From NCBI GenBank assembly GCA_031213475.1, contig JARUPZ010000002.1, positions 1,426,001-1,490,000 of the forward strand: a stretch of DNA of 64,000 nt. The letters are read 5' to 3'. Source of the stretch: Nereocystis luetkeana (Eukaryota; Sar; Phaeophyceae; Laminariales; Laminariaceae). A program made the position numbers and the translations under genes. Shown one piece after another: positions 21,586 to 33,100 of the stretch. The notes beneath the pieces were generated by a model, which worked only from the letters and a program-made list of their open reading frames with translations, ran no database searches and had not been told where the DNA came from. Position 1 is the first letter of the stretch. Each line of letters begins with the position of its first letter.

Positions 21586-21715
21586 TCACTCGTTGCTTGC
21601 CTCCCGCAGTCATCAGGCCAATGACCACGCACCCCTTTCGAGACGGACCACCGTTCCTACTAATAATACAGTATTTCAAGAGACACCTCTAACGGATGGG
21701 AATTTTCTACACGAG
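21586..21715 (-). mobile_element. LINE 3'-end fragment
   Basis: On plus, GTTGCTTGCCTCCCGCAGTC followed by GACCACGCACCCCTTTCGAG is the reverse complement of the LINE end. It directly abuts a minus-strand R1 copy, so the two repeats are joined or nested. Confidence 0.65.
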
Positions 21716-21854
21716 CGTCTTCCGCGCTAATAAAAACAATGAGTTGGGACAGACGAGTTGAGTACGCGGAGAGGGCAGGGAGGGGGAGGCAAGGAACAGT
21801 CAGGGGAGGGGGCACGCCACGACACTCGCGGGAAAAGGGTACGCACTCCCCCCC

Positions 21855-22395
21855 CCCTATTTTATATAGGATGGGTTGGCGTCGGTTGGCAACGACACTG
21901 TAAAACATGCCGCTCACTACGTGAGCTAGACAACCAGGGTACCGTTTTTTTTTTTTTTTTTTTTTCGGCGGTCACCCACAGCCGGTTGTCGAGTTAGATC
22001 ATTTGTGCGAGGTAAAGAACCTTTACTTCGCACAATTGGGAATGATCGCATCACGTAGTGTTCAAGGTAAGGCACCCAAGAGGCAGTTACATAGTACTCC
22101 CATTGCTGTCTCTGGAAATGCCTACACCGGATATTGAATCAACTCATTGAAGCTGTCGTCCATATGCAAGTCCGCCTCAAAAGCGGTTCTTAGTAGGATG
22201 CAGCTCACCCTTCATGCGACTCGCCAGACACCTCACGGCGCTTCGCGCTTGGTGCAAGCAATGTCTGCCTGGTCAGTGAAAACCCGGCATGCTCCGTCCC
22301 GGCATTGTAGGGATGCGAGGGTCTATGGTCATACGACTATGGCCATGCACGAGATCGAGTACATCTCTCCTATCGAGTACACCCCCCCCCCCATC
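21855..22395 (+). repeat. R1 repeat, near full length
   Basis: GGTTGGCGTCGGTTGGCAAC, a T tract of more than 20, GCGGTCACCCACAGCCGG, GGTTCTTAGTAGGATGCAGC, and an end with doubled TCGAGTACA before poly(C). Lies just downstream of the NOL11-like stop codon (opposite strand). Confidence 0.8.
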
Positions 22396-22553
22396 CTCCA
22401 AGCCCCGTATCACCCGAAACCGAGGCGTTTCTACGAAACATCAACGCTCCAGCCCCGCGCGCCATCACACTATTTTGACAAGAGGAGCGCCCCCAACGGC
22501 AAATACACATCAAAGCTGACACCGCTGACAATCAACACCATACCATCACCACA

Positions 22554-22862
22554 CTACCTACCACCACCACTATCACCACCCACCTCGCACAAAAGCTCGC
22601 AGCAAATGGCCTCTCCTCTCGTCGCCCTCTTCAGGGCCTTGAGGGCGTTCACGAGGCCCACGTCGGCCGCGCCCCCCACGGCCAGCCTTGCAAAGTGCGC
22701 GTCAAGAACCGCCGCCGCCCAGCCGAGGACCAAGTCCGTCCGGGCAGGGGGTAACCTGCGAGCAGTTTTTTTCGCGCCGCCCCGCCGGTTCTCCGCAGAA
22801 CGACCCGAGGCTTCCTTGGTGCGCCCCTCCGCGATCAGACGGGTGAGGACCTGATCGTGGTG

Positions 22863-22893
<31 letters not shown>

Positions 22894-25800
22894 CAACAGT
22901 AGTCGGGCGGGTGTGTGGCAGAGGCGGTAGCGGCGGTGGGTGGCGAAAAGGGGAGACAAAGCAAGGGTCGGGGTCGGTCAGGGTTGGGGTTCCTGTAGAA
23001 GCGTGGGCGCTGTCTTCGGGCGGGGGGGGCGTAGGGGGCGGGGTCTCGGTGATCCGCTAACCCTACCTTTTGTGTCAAGAGTACAACTGTGCAGAAACAA
23101 GAAGGGCGCCGGTGCAAACGGTAACATATCGGCCGTCCAACGGCCCCGCATCGTTACGGGTAGCATTTGTGGAATGTCCCCGTCAGGGGAGCGGGGTCAA
23201 CATTCCCCTACTCCCCCCCCCCTGTTCCCTTGGCAGGAATTGTTGCGGGAGAAATCGCATACATTGTGTTTCAGCTGTCAAGTCGTTTTCTTTATATCCG
23301 GAAGCGAGAAGGAACCTTACTGCCGAGCCTAATTAGGAATTCGTGAACCACCACCGCCTCCGGCAACCAGAAATGCGAAGGTTGTCCAGCTATAAAACCC
23401 AACAGCTACACATCTATCCAAACCACGATTTCTTCATCATAACGGCTGAAAATCCATCATATTGGTTCCATATTGATCATATCGGCTGAATATCCATCGT
23501 AACGGTTCGATATCCATTTTAACGGGGACTGTTTCATCAGAACGGCTAAATATCTACGAAGTATCCTAACGGTTCGATATCCATCACAACGGCTGAATAT
23601 CGATATCCATCCTAACGGCTCCATACATCTATCCTATTCCGAACGCCTACATACCCAAGTAACGACTACGCGCACTCGTACGTTGAGCTTGCCCGAGGTG
23701 CGGAAACAGCCCCCCCCCCCAAAATAAATTCCTGCCAGAACAAAGTGAAACGGAAAAAAAAGTCCCCCCGTCCCACCCCCCTAGGTGCAAGCAATGTCTG
23801 TCTTGTCGGTTGAAACCCGATGTGCTCCGTCCCGGCATTGTAGGGATACTAGGGTCTATGGTCATACGACTACGGCCATGCATGATATTGAGTATACCCC
23901 CCCCCCCCCCCCCCCGACCCGCAATGTCTCAACACACCGCGGTGACTAACCTTCAAAACCACGACGACCTCGCCATGACCAAGCCCCGCCAGCGCCGACC
24001 TCAGAAACGCCTCATTATGAGGAAACATCAAGGCAACGCGGACGCCTCTCTCCGCGCGCGCCGCCGGCGTATCCTCGTCGGAGCCCACACCACCTGCCCG
24101 CGCACGCTTCTTCTTGTTCTTCCCCGCAGTCCCCGCTCCGGCATCCCCAGTCCCCGGGGGCGTGTCCGCTTCCTGGGTCCCACCCCTGGAACACCCGCCG
24201 CTGTCGCCGGACGTTCCCCCGTCTTCCTGCGTTGCTGCCGCCGCGTGTACACCGTGACCGTTGGACAGGTTCGGAGCCACCGCCCCGTTAGCGTGCTTAG
24301 TATTATGTCGGCCTGCGCTTTCCGCCACCTCTTCCTCCTCATCCATCGCATCGGTCGCTGCTGGAAAGCCCACCGAATCCAGCGCGGCGCTCTTTCTCTT
24401 CTTCTTCTCCTCCTTCTTGCTCTTCTTGCTCTTCTTACTTGTGCTGGCGCTCTCATCCTTGCCACCATCGCCGCCGCCATTGCTCGGCGAACTCAACACA
24501 TCTACCGCGATGTCGGCGACGCCACCGTCGATCCCTGTTCCCGCAATGGGGGCAGCCCCCCTCGCCCGCTTTGCAGGATGTAGAACAGCCGCGGCATCGG
24601 CCGGGGGGGTGTCTGAAGCCACCAAAGCCCCCGCCGCCGCAGCTGCTGCCACCGCTGCTGCTGCTGCTGCTGCCACCGGGGGCGGCTCTTCGGCTGATGC
24701 GGCGGCTCGGGCCAAGAAATGTCTGAGAATTCGAACCGCGTCTGCCTCCGGGAGATCGGGCACGTGGAGCATGACCTGTTTGGGATCGGGAGAGAAACCG
24801 ACGGAATACGCACAACACCGTACAGCGCGGCAACGCACCGACAGAGAGAGGGAAGGGAGGGGGAGGGGGCAATGGGGAGGAGGAGCAGGAGGAGGAGGAG
24901 GAGGAGGAGGGAGGGGGCAATGAGGAGGAAGAGGAGGAGGAGAAGGAGGAGGAAGAACATGATGAGGAGGAAGATGAAGGTCAGGGTCCACTATCGTGAC
25001 AACCGGTGTCAGCTCTTACCACCCTGTCTTGACTCTTGAGCGCGGGGGGACTCACTTCTTGCTTGCCTTAGTAATTTCACCATAGACAACGCATCCCGTT
25101 CAAGCAGGAGGGAGCACCGTTCCCACTTCTAAACAGATAGATCTCCGACGTCTGGGGCGCTCATTACGCTTTCTCCATATAATACAGGGGGGAGCGGGGG
25201 GGGGGGGGGAAGGCCAGCGTTCAGTGTCGTAAGAACTGGTGTCAGTTTCTACCAGCCAGCCTCACTATAAGCGCGGGGGGGGAGGGAGGGGGGGGGAATT
25301 CTGAGCGTGGAGGGAGGGGGGAAGGTATGGGTACGCTAAGGCTTGCCTCGCGCGCGAATAGCGGCTCGCGATTTCGAACGGAAGATCGCGCAGCGTACAA
25401 ACAAAAAACACTATTTACTACCAATAGTACAGAAACGGAGGGGAAGAGGTACGTGTGTCCCGTTCTCCCCCACTCGCTCGGAACAAAGCGGCAACCCTCG
25501 GCTACACGACAGACAAACCCGTTGACTGCAGGTACGTTAACAAGAAGCACAAGAAAAAAACAGAAACAGTGAGCGGCGGTCCGCACGCGACCAAAAAACA
25601 CACCAGATGATTGCAAAACGCCAACCCCTTAAGAACTCTATCCACGTTTCGGAGACAAGTTACTTGGAATTAGAGATGATAATTTCTCCGGCACTTAAAG
25701 GGATACACGTTGGTTGACTTCACATTGCGGTCGGCGCACGGTGGACAAAAAATACAGCCGGAGGCCTGCAATGTACCAACGAAGAAACACCGGGTCCACC

Positions 25801-28800
25801 GAAAAAAAAATACGGGGAAAACAACGCCAGCCTCACCTCTTCCAGCAACTCGGGGGTGGCATGCTCGACGACCGACGCCACCAGGCCCCGGTGTTGTCGG
25901 GCCGAAACGCCTCCAGATCTAACCAACACCGCGAGGGAGCTCCACAGCCCAGCTTTAGGATTCTTCAGGCACAGCTCCACCGCCGCCGCCACCACCCCCG
26001 GCGAGTAGTCCTCCCCCTCGCGTTCCTCTCGCCGTCGTCTTCTCTTCCGTCCCTCTTGCCCCTTCTCCCCGACAACCCCGTCGGCCACATCGACGCTAGC
26101 AGACCCCCCCGCTGCCGCCGCTGCGGACGCGCGCCGTTTCCCATGCTCTCGCAAGACGCGCTCAAAAGCGTCGCAGTCTTTCCACCGCACCGCGGCGTGG
26201 AGCGATTTTATAACCTTCGCCTCCGCCTCGCGAAACGGCGTCACTACCGCCGCCTCCCATTCCGCCGCTTCTAAGGCGCCCGACCTTCCCAAGAGGCTCG
26301 ACGCCGGACCGTTTCGCGCGAGGTCTACCGAGGGAAACGCTAGCCCAGACAGCCCACCGCCTCCTCCCCCCGCTGCCGCCGCCTTTGCAACTGCAGAAGA
26401 GGAGGAGAGCCGCTTGCGCCCCAAAAGCGAGGCCAGAGTCCCGGCCTCTTTCACGGGGAGGGGACAAATGAGCACCCTCCCCAAAGCGGAAATGCCAAGA
26501 TGAGCACCGTCTCCCGAAACCGCCATGCTCACAGCTTTGCCGGCAGCCTTGCCGGCGGCATTGCCGCCGACCTCGGACCCTGGCGCCCCGTCGTCGTCCA
26601 AGAGCACACCGTACGCGGCGTCCCAGATGGCGAGCCGCGGGGTAGCCCCGCCGCTGTGCACGAGGAGGCGCCCGCCGTCAGCGGAAGCCACCGCGGGCAC
26701 GCTGCCCCACGCGACCGCGCCGCCGCTGTCCCCCGCTTCGACCGAACCTTTAGACCTGGCAGAAGTCTTTTTAGGGCTGCCGCCGTGGCCGTTGCTGACA
26801 CCACCAACAAGACCACCCGGACCACCGATACCGTTACCGTTGCTCTCAACCATTGCGTCAATCATGGCTGCGGCAGCCGTTGCTACCGGTCGCGCTAACT
26901 CCTCTCTCGCCCCCGTCGCGTCCACTACAACCTTCGTCCACGCCGGACCGCGCGACGTCCGCCAAGCCACCGACACCACACCACGCCCCCCCTCCACCTC
27001 CCCCCCAAGAAACGCCGCCGCACAAGCAGTCGCGGACGCCTCTTCTTCAGGTGCTCCCGCCCCCGCCGCCCCCACGGACGCCCCGACCGCCAGAGACGGC
27101 GGCTTCGTCAGCACGTGCGACGACACGAGGGTGACGGATGCGGTAGCGCCAGTTCCGTCGGTACCGGCGGAGGCGCTTGTGCGGCGCTGGGCGGGCGGCA
27201 CCGAAAGAACGAACGTGGTGATGCGGTCGGTCGTACCGATGTTCTCGAGAACGAGGACCTTGTTCCCGCGAACGCCGGACCAAACCGCCTTGGCAAGAAC
27301 CCGAGCGCTAGCCCTAGCCGGAGTGTTTGCCCTAGCCCTAGTCTTTGCAATTGCGGGGGATGCCGGCAGGGAGCCGCCGGCGGCCTCGTCACAGCGCGCC
27401 GCGAGCTGCAGCCCGCCTTGGTAGAGGGCGACTCCTCCCGACGAGAGGACGGCCACAAAGTAGTCGCCCAACTGCGGGCACGCGTGGACGGCCTGCACGA
27501 CACCGGAAGCCTGCAAGGGAGCGCGGGATGGGACAGGGTGACTGACTGTGAGGAGGGTGGTGATGAGGCGGCAAGCTCACGGTCGAGAATAGGAGCAAGG
27601 GCCAGACTCAAGGTCGATGTCAGGAGTTGAACGTAGGGGTCACAGGGTTAAGGATAGGGTTAAGGTCAACGTCAAGGCCAGGGTTTCCGAGGCCAAGGTC
27701 AGGGTCCCAAGATAGGTTCATCGCCCATATTAAATGAGTGCCGGTCCAGACCCCGACGACGTCGCAGGTACCACGTATCAACTATCGGTGTTCATATTTC
27801 TGCCGCAACTGGATGGAACAGAACAGAACAGAACAGAACATGCGAGGCCGGAAGGGTGGGTGGGGGGAGCAGGTTGGGGGTAGGATTGGATTGCCAGTGG
27901 TAGCGTTTCTCATCCATAACTTGGGGCTATGAAGAAGCCCAAGACGGTAAAGGTGAAATGTAAAGGATCGAACGACCAGCAGTTGTTTCGTGTGGTCGGT
28001 TCGATAACCTCGATAAGAAAAGGTGTAAGAAGAGGTCGTGATGTAGAGATCAACCCCTCCAGGCCGTCATACTATTCATACCGCTGTACGGCCGTATATT
28101 GGAACACGCACAATTAACACACACCCTCGGACAAACATAGATTTTCTCGATAGCGGGGAAGGACTAAATGCCCACCGATGCGTCTACGCAAAGATCTCGT
28201 CGACAGCTTTCCACAGCCCCCGTGCGTCTGACACTGAGGAGATTTCGTGTACTTCGCTATCCGGAGCACCGGTGTCGGCGAATGCCGGCACCTATGCGGA
28301 GCATTCGTATATATGTACCATAAATACGCGGTATTGGTACCTGGTATGTACGGAGCCGAAGCATGTAACTCGTACTGCTGCAATCTCAAGACCACATGTG
28401 ACGTTCTGCACCAGCACAAGCACCGTGCGTCTTGTTCCAATCGGATCGGACGACGGTACACGAAAACTTGAGAAATAAGTGTGGACAGGGGTTTCCTCTC
28501 GCTCTCCGGGGCAGAAAAAAAAAAAAAAAAAACGTGCACTTTTTTGCGAAGGGTACGGTTGTTCGTGGCCATTTCTACACGACACAAAACGAGAAAACCT
28601 TGGCATAAAAAGCCTGTGGAACCTGTGTATAATACCAGTAGTAACGTAACCTGAACTACTCGTACAGCTGATGTGCAAGCAAGGCTTCGGGTATAAACGT
28701 GAGAGCTGCGGCAAGGTATTCTGGGAGTTGGTATGCTCTTGCCTGTGCGCTAAGAGGACGCTTCACGTCCAGCTCGCTCTCTCTCCAGCTGACGAGGGTG

Positions 28801-29405
28801 GACCCTTGCTGCACGCCCACGTAGCGCGACCCAGCGGGGAGGAACACGGCCGCGTGGGAGAGGGCGGTTGCCGCCGATGGTTTGAAGGACCACTGGTGTG
28901 TCCGTCGCGACTCTCCCGGCTTAGAGGGCAATAAGAGGCGAGGGTCGACGGAAAAGAGTAAGAGAAAGCAACCGCAGTGTTGAACCAAATCAACGGCTGG
29001 CAAAACGACAGCAAGCGTCAGGGATGACTCTACCAATGCCGGCGATCATGGGGAGGAGGAGGAGGCTCGGTGCGGGGGCCGGGGGCCACGGGCAGTCGAA
29101 CATGTCCTGTACCGCCCTCATTACCACTAAAACTACTAGCTGTACTATTATAGTATCTGTTTCTCCATCATTACTTGACCACACGACCCGCGGAGCACAG
29201 AGACTCGAACATCGCTGTGAGGAGTGGAGCTCCACTGCATACCAGGAGCACCTACCTTGTAGACGACTACTTGGTGAGTGCAGGTCACCACTAGGGAGGG
29301 GCTGGGGTGTGACCTGGTCAGGGTTTTCCACGAGATGCCCACGACGTTGCCATCTCCTCCTCGCACACCGGTACCGCTCTGGTGAAGCACGATGCTCTCC
29401 AGCAT
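22554..29405 (-). CDS. NOL11-like nucleolar protein (SSU processome, rRNA transcription/processing)
   Basis: Five exons on the minus strand: 29405-29256, 28919-28743, 27510-25837, 24775-23951, 22850-22554 (stop TAG). All four introns are phase 0 and the product is 1040 aa. The start is the first ATG after an in-frame TAG about 57 nt upstream. Order and spacing of landmarks follow NOL11 as I know it: a propeller start (LVVTCTHQVVVYK, then HQWSF and STLVSWRESELD), a WD-like LAIWDAAYGV, a helix EAKVIKSLHAAVRW, then LHVPDLPEADAVRILRHFL, and the C-terminal VLGWAAAVLDAHF. NOL11 belongs to the t-UTP/UTPA group that promotes pre-rRNA transcription and early 18S processing in the nucleolus. Lys/Arg clusters in exons 3 and 4 suit nucleolar targeting. 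The intron after exon 2 uses a GC donor (CAG|GCAAGA). Poly-Ala and Gly stretches lengthen it relative to the human protein. Assignment is by remembered motif order, not a search. Confidence 0.78.
23435..23635. repeat. Degenerate TATCCATCNTAACGGCT tandem repeat
   Basis: About nine irregular units with the core AACGGCTGAATATCCAT or AACGGTTCGATATCCAT, in NOL11-like intron 22851-23950. Confidence 0.75.
23784..23916 (+). repeat. R1 repeat, 5'-truncated
   Basis: GGTGCAAGCAATGTCTGTCT to GATATTGAGTATACC and 18 C's. Antisense in NOL11-like intron 22851-23950, ending 35 bases from the donor. Confidence 0.75.
25045..25195 (-). mobile_element. LINE 3'-end fragment in a NOL11-like intron
   Basis: On plus, CTTGCTTGCCTTAGTAATTT and GGAGCACCGTTCCCAC; the poly(C) tail appears as GCGGGGGGA at 25041-25049. 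Same orientation as the host gene, upstream of its exon at 24775. Confidence 0.7.
27600..27715. repeat. Short GGGTTAAGG/AAGGTCA-rich tract
   Basis: GGGTTAAGGATAGGGTTAAG and several AAGGTCAACGTCAAGG words in NOL11-like intron 27511-28742. Not a telomere array: units are irregular and few. Confidence 0.5.
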
Positions 29406-30117
29406 GATGTCGACTTGCTTCGAGCGGGCCAGAGAGTGGAAGAGGCCCACAACACGCTGCTAGGTCACGGCTGCCGATTACTAAATGCAACTGACCACCA
29501 GAAGTAGATCACTCTTTGCCTGTACCCGAGCTGGCGTGTGAGCGGGGCACCGTGCTCACTGCGCCTCCACGCCTTGAAATCGCGTTGTCGAGACGAACGC
29601 CAACTTACAAGCAGCAGGGGATCATATTTTTTATCCCCTCTTGTTTGGCTCGGTCGATGCAGAAGACACTGCCCGACCAGCCCCTTGTGCTGCCCAACGC
29701 CCTCGCAAGCGCGACTGTTGTGTTGCGGCGAGGGTGATACTCGAAGAAAACAGTAGTGCTTAACGGTGATCTGGTGGGGGTGGAACCACCACCTCCGTCG
29801 TACCGCGCTGGTCGAAGTCTTCGTGTGTTTCTTACCGACACTGCTGCTGCTGCCGCTGTTGGTCTGCACGCGGGGCTTGACTTTTTAGCCCGTTTGAGTG
29901 CCGCGAGGGGGGCAAGAGCCGGACTCCGATTGCAGGCGGTTCGGTGGTATTTGGCCGGAGCTTGCGAGGTGCGCGCCGTGATACCCGTTGCGTCCAGTGT
30001 TCCCGTGCCTGCGGTCACTGCGGGAGACAGGAGGTTGCTGATTCGGCTGGGAGAAGGAATTGGGCTCTTTCCTCTTCTTGGGGGGAAGAAAACTGGGCTT
30101 GGGCGGTAGGCGTCAAC
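29406..30117. promoter_or_regulatory. Putative divergent promoter region between NOL11-like and PH-gelsolin genes
   Basis: These 712 bases separate the NOL11-like ATG (29405, minus) from the proposed first ATG of the PH-gelsolin gene (30118, plus). I find no convincing TATA box, and no repeat copy sits here, unlike most spacers in the window. If the first exon at 30118 is right, both 5' UTRs and a shared promoter must fit in this interval. Confidence 0.4.
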
Positions 30118-33100
30118 ATGGCATCCGTGAGCGAGCCCGACAGCGAGGAGGCTCTATCGCAGTCATGGCCAGACACGGAGATGGGGCTACTGGAGCAGCC
30201 GCCGGAGTCTCCCCCTATACAAAAGCGAAAGACGTACTCGCACTACACGCAGGTGGGGAACCCCCTAAAGTCGTCGCAGTTTGTCCAAATGTGGAACTTA
30301 CAGCTGTAGATGGTGCGGTTTCCTTCGTTGCTCGTCCCTAGCAGTACGGTACGTAGCCGTTCACCACGTACGAAAGTCCACAGGGCGGGAGCGTCCGGGT
30401 GCTCCAGACTCCCAGACTCTAAACCTGAAACAATGCCAGCTCCCGTTCGCATTAACCTCCCGCTCTTGCGTCCGGCTCACGTCCTCGTGCGCAGGGCTCG
30501 AGCAGGCCTCCTCTCGTCCATCGTGTTCCGTTTGTGCTTTGTCCGAATTCTGGTTTGTTCTGGTCGTTTTTTTTTCCGTGTTGTGTTTGTTCGCGGTGGC
30601 GTGCGGCATGCGGCCTGATTTTTAAAAATATGCAAAAAAAAGGTTTGGTCGTGGTCCTGGTGCTGCGTGGTGCGCTGTAGTGTTCTGCTGCTTGCTCGGA
30701 ACGGCCGTTTGGTGTTGCGTGCAACGGGACCACAGCCCCCCCCCCTCTACGTACGTACGGTTACACTCTCTCGCGCTCCCAAGCGTACATCTATGATATA
30801 AATTGCAGCGAGACAAAGCGTGAAGTTAAGTTGCTGCAGCTGGCGCTACTGCGGTACCCCCTAAAGAATTGGGCGCTTTCAATCCGAGCGGCGGTCACGT
30901 ACTACTGTATGTAGTACAGCAGTCAAGTGCCTAATGTTCTCGAGAATAATATACCAGGTACGAGTACCTGGTACCACATACATGACAGGTACAACAGGGC
31001 ACGAACGTACCGCCGCAGCACGAAAAAGACGGAAACTGGGTCTCTTTTTCTCTTGTTTTGCAGCACAAGTAGTGAGGGCTGAGGACGTACCGGCAACGCT
31101 GGTTTTTATGTGCCTTGTCTCAGAATAGAGGTGACTCTCTGCGGGTACAGATATCATATCATATCATCTACGTACACCCTGTAGGTACCTGGTTGCTCTG
31201 TATGATACGGTAGTCAGATATCATATCGTAGCACCTCCACTTGATATACGGCGGTGTTGCCTCGTTGCCACTCTGCTACCCTGGTATGAGATACCAGGGC
31301 ACCTGGTATATCCTACTTGGTAGTGCTGGTACCGCTGTAGTCTACTTACAGCGTACCTGGTAGGTTTCTACTGCTGTACGTAGTCAAGGATGTAAATATA
31401 AATATGTACCATTACGCAACACGATAAATGCGAGGGGAGAAGTGACGAAAACGCACGGACGACGAATAGGGACGGACGTCACAGCAGCCAGCGTCACAGC
31501 CCGGGCTGCTGGGTTCGGGTAGGGACCCTAACGTAATGGACTGCACTCCCGTTTTGGAGGAAAACTACTTGAAAATTGAGTAGTTTGTCCCCAGCACGGG
31601 ACTGAGCCCTAAGAGGTTAATTTGTTGAGTCACTGGTACTGCTGTACAGCGGTAGCAGTGTCCGAACTACCATGGGGGGAGTCGCATACCGGTATACAAC
31701 ACGCGCGCAGCATGACCCCCGCCTGTCCTGCTGCGTGCCTGCACCCGACACTCGACGGTTCCTGAGGCTTGCTTGCTGAGGCTGCCATTCTCCTCTGTTT
31801 CTGACCATAAAGCAGTAAGAGGCCATGCCTACGTACGTATACAACAAGAGTAGTATCGCAAATAAGACATATCGAAATAAGAACATAAAGTTTTAGGGGG
31901 GACGCTTCACGCTTCCTCGTACATATCATACCTGGTACATAATTTAAGAGACTCGTTTGAAGAAAACGTGCTCAGAGGCGAGCGCTACAATAAATATTAC
32001 CAGGTATACTCGTAGTAGCGCAAGATTGTTCAACGGTGGTGTTAACGATAAGGTTTTAAGGCTTGCTCAGTTCGTAGTACGTACGTAGGCCGTTTCTTGT
32101 TGACCTGCTCAAACTGAACTCTATACTCGTACCTGGCACTGATGTTCCTGGTACACTATTACGGGGGACCATAGTTAGTAGGACCTGTGGTATATATAAA
32201 AACCTATATATTTAGCCATTTCTACTAACAATATTTGGTCCTATTAACTATGGTCCCCCGTAATAATACTACCGACATGTCTATGATGACGAGAGCACGG
32301 ACTCAGGTTCGGATGTGATGTACCTCGTCCTATATTTTATGCATACTACTTGTAGTCTATAGAGCTACGAGTACGCATGCCAGGTACTTCTCTAATGACA
32401 CGACATGTTTGGCGTTGGCACTGCTGTACTCGTGTGTAGCTGCGTGCTGGCTCTTCTACCGTATACCGGCATAACACTCAAGGCACCCCCCCCCGGGCGG
32501 ACTTTCGAAGCCGATTTCCTTTAAAACAACGGGGGCACACACAAACAAAATGGTGACCTTGGGAGGATGTCGAGGCAATCTTTCCACACAGGTGCATCGC
32601 TCGGCGTTTACACTCTTGCCCGTTGTCGAAAAAAACCAGCTTGCTTGGACGTTCGTAATATATCATATGTGTATACGAGGGGTGTGCGATGTTGCGTGGT
32701 AACAGCAGTACTGCTGTACCTGGTACCAAAATACGGTATCGTATGCCGGCATCGCTCTATCCTGGGTCCGGTGTTATGCTTATTTAGAGACAGTCGTTTT
32801 GATGGCATCTCTGATATTTGGTGTCGGACCTCGAGTGTACTTGTGTATAGCTCCACCGGCGAAGCCCCCGAAGGTATTCGACACCGTTTTTGGATTCTAT
32901 TCTCTATTACCGTATCAAACGGGTCGACTACCCAGACGCTTCTATCGGCCCTGCTCCCACTTCGCAACCTGATCCCACCACAACGTGGGCCTTTTAGAAC
33001 CGCAGTTCCGTTTTGGGGACAAACCAGTCAAATTTCAAGTAGTTTGTCCCCAAAACGAGACTGCGGTTCTAAAGCGGTTAAACTGGGTATATTTGCATAT

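Noticed and set aside
27600-27715. Interstitial telomere repeat
   Set aside because: GGGTTAAGG words are few and irregular, with no uniform TTAGGG-type unit.
30060-30341. Alternative plus frame overlapping the proposed first PH-gelsolin exon
   Set aside because: It looks protein-like (YTKAKDVLALHAGG) but stops at once and has no splice donor in a fitting phase; the frame from 30118 ends at a phase-0 GT donor matching exon 37785.
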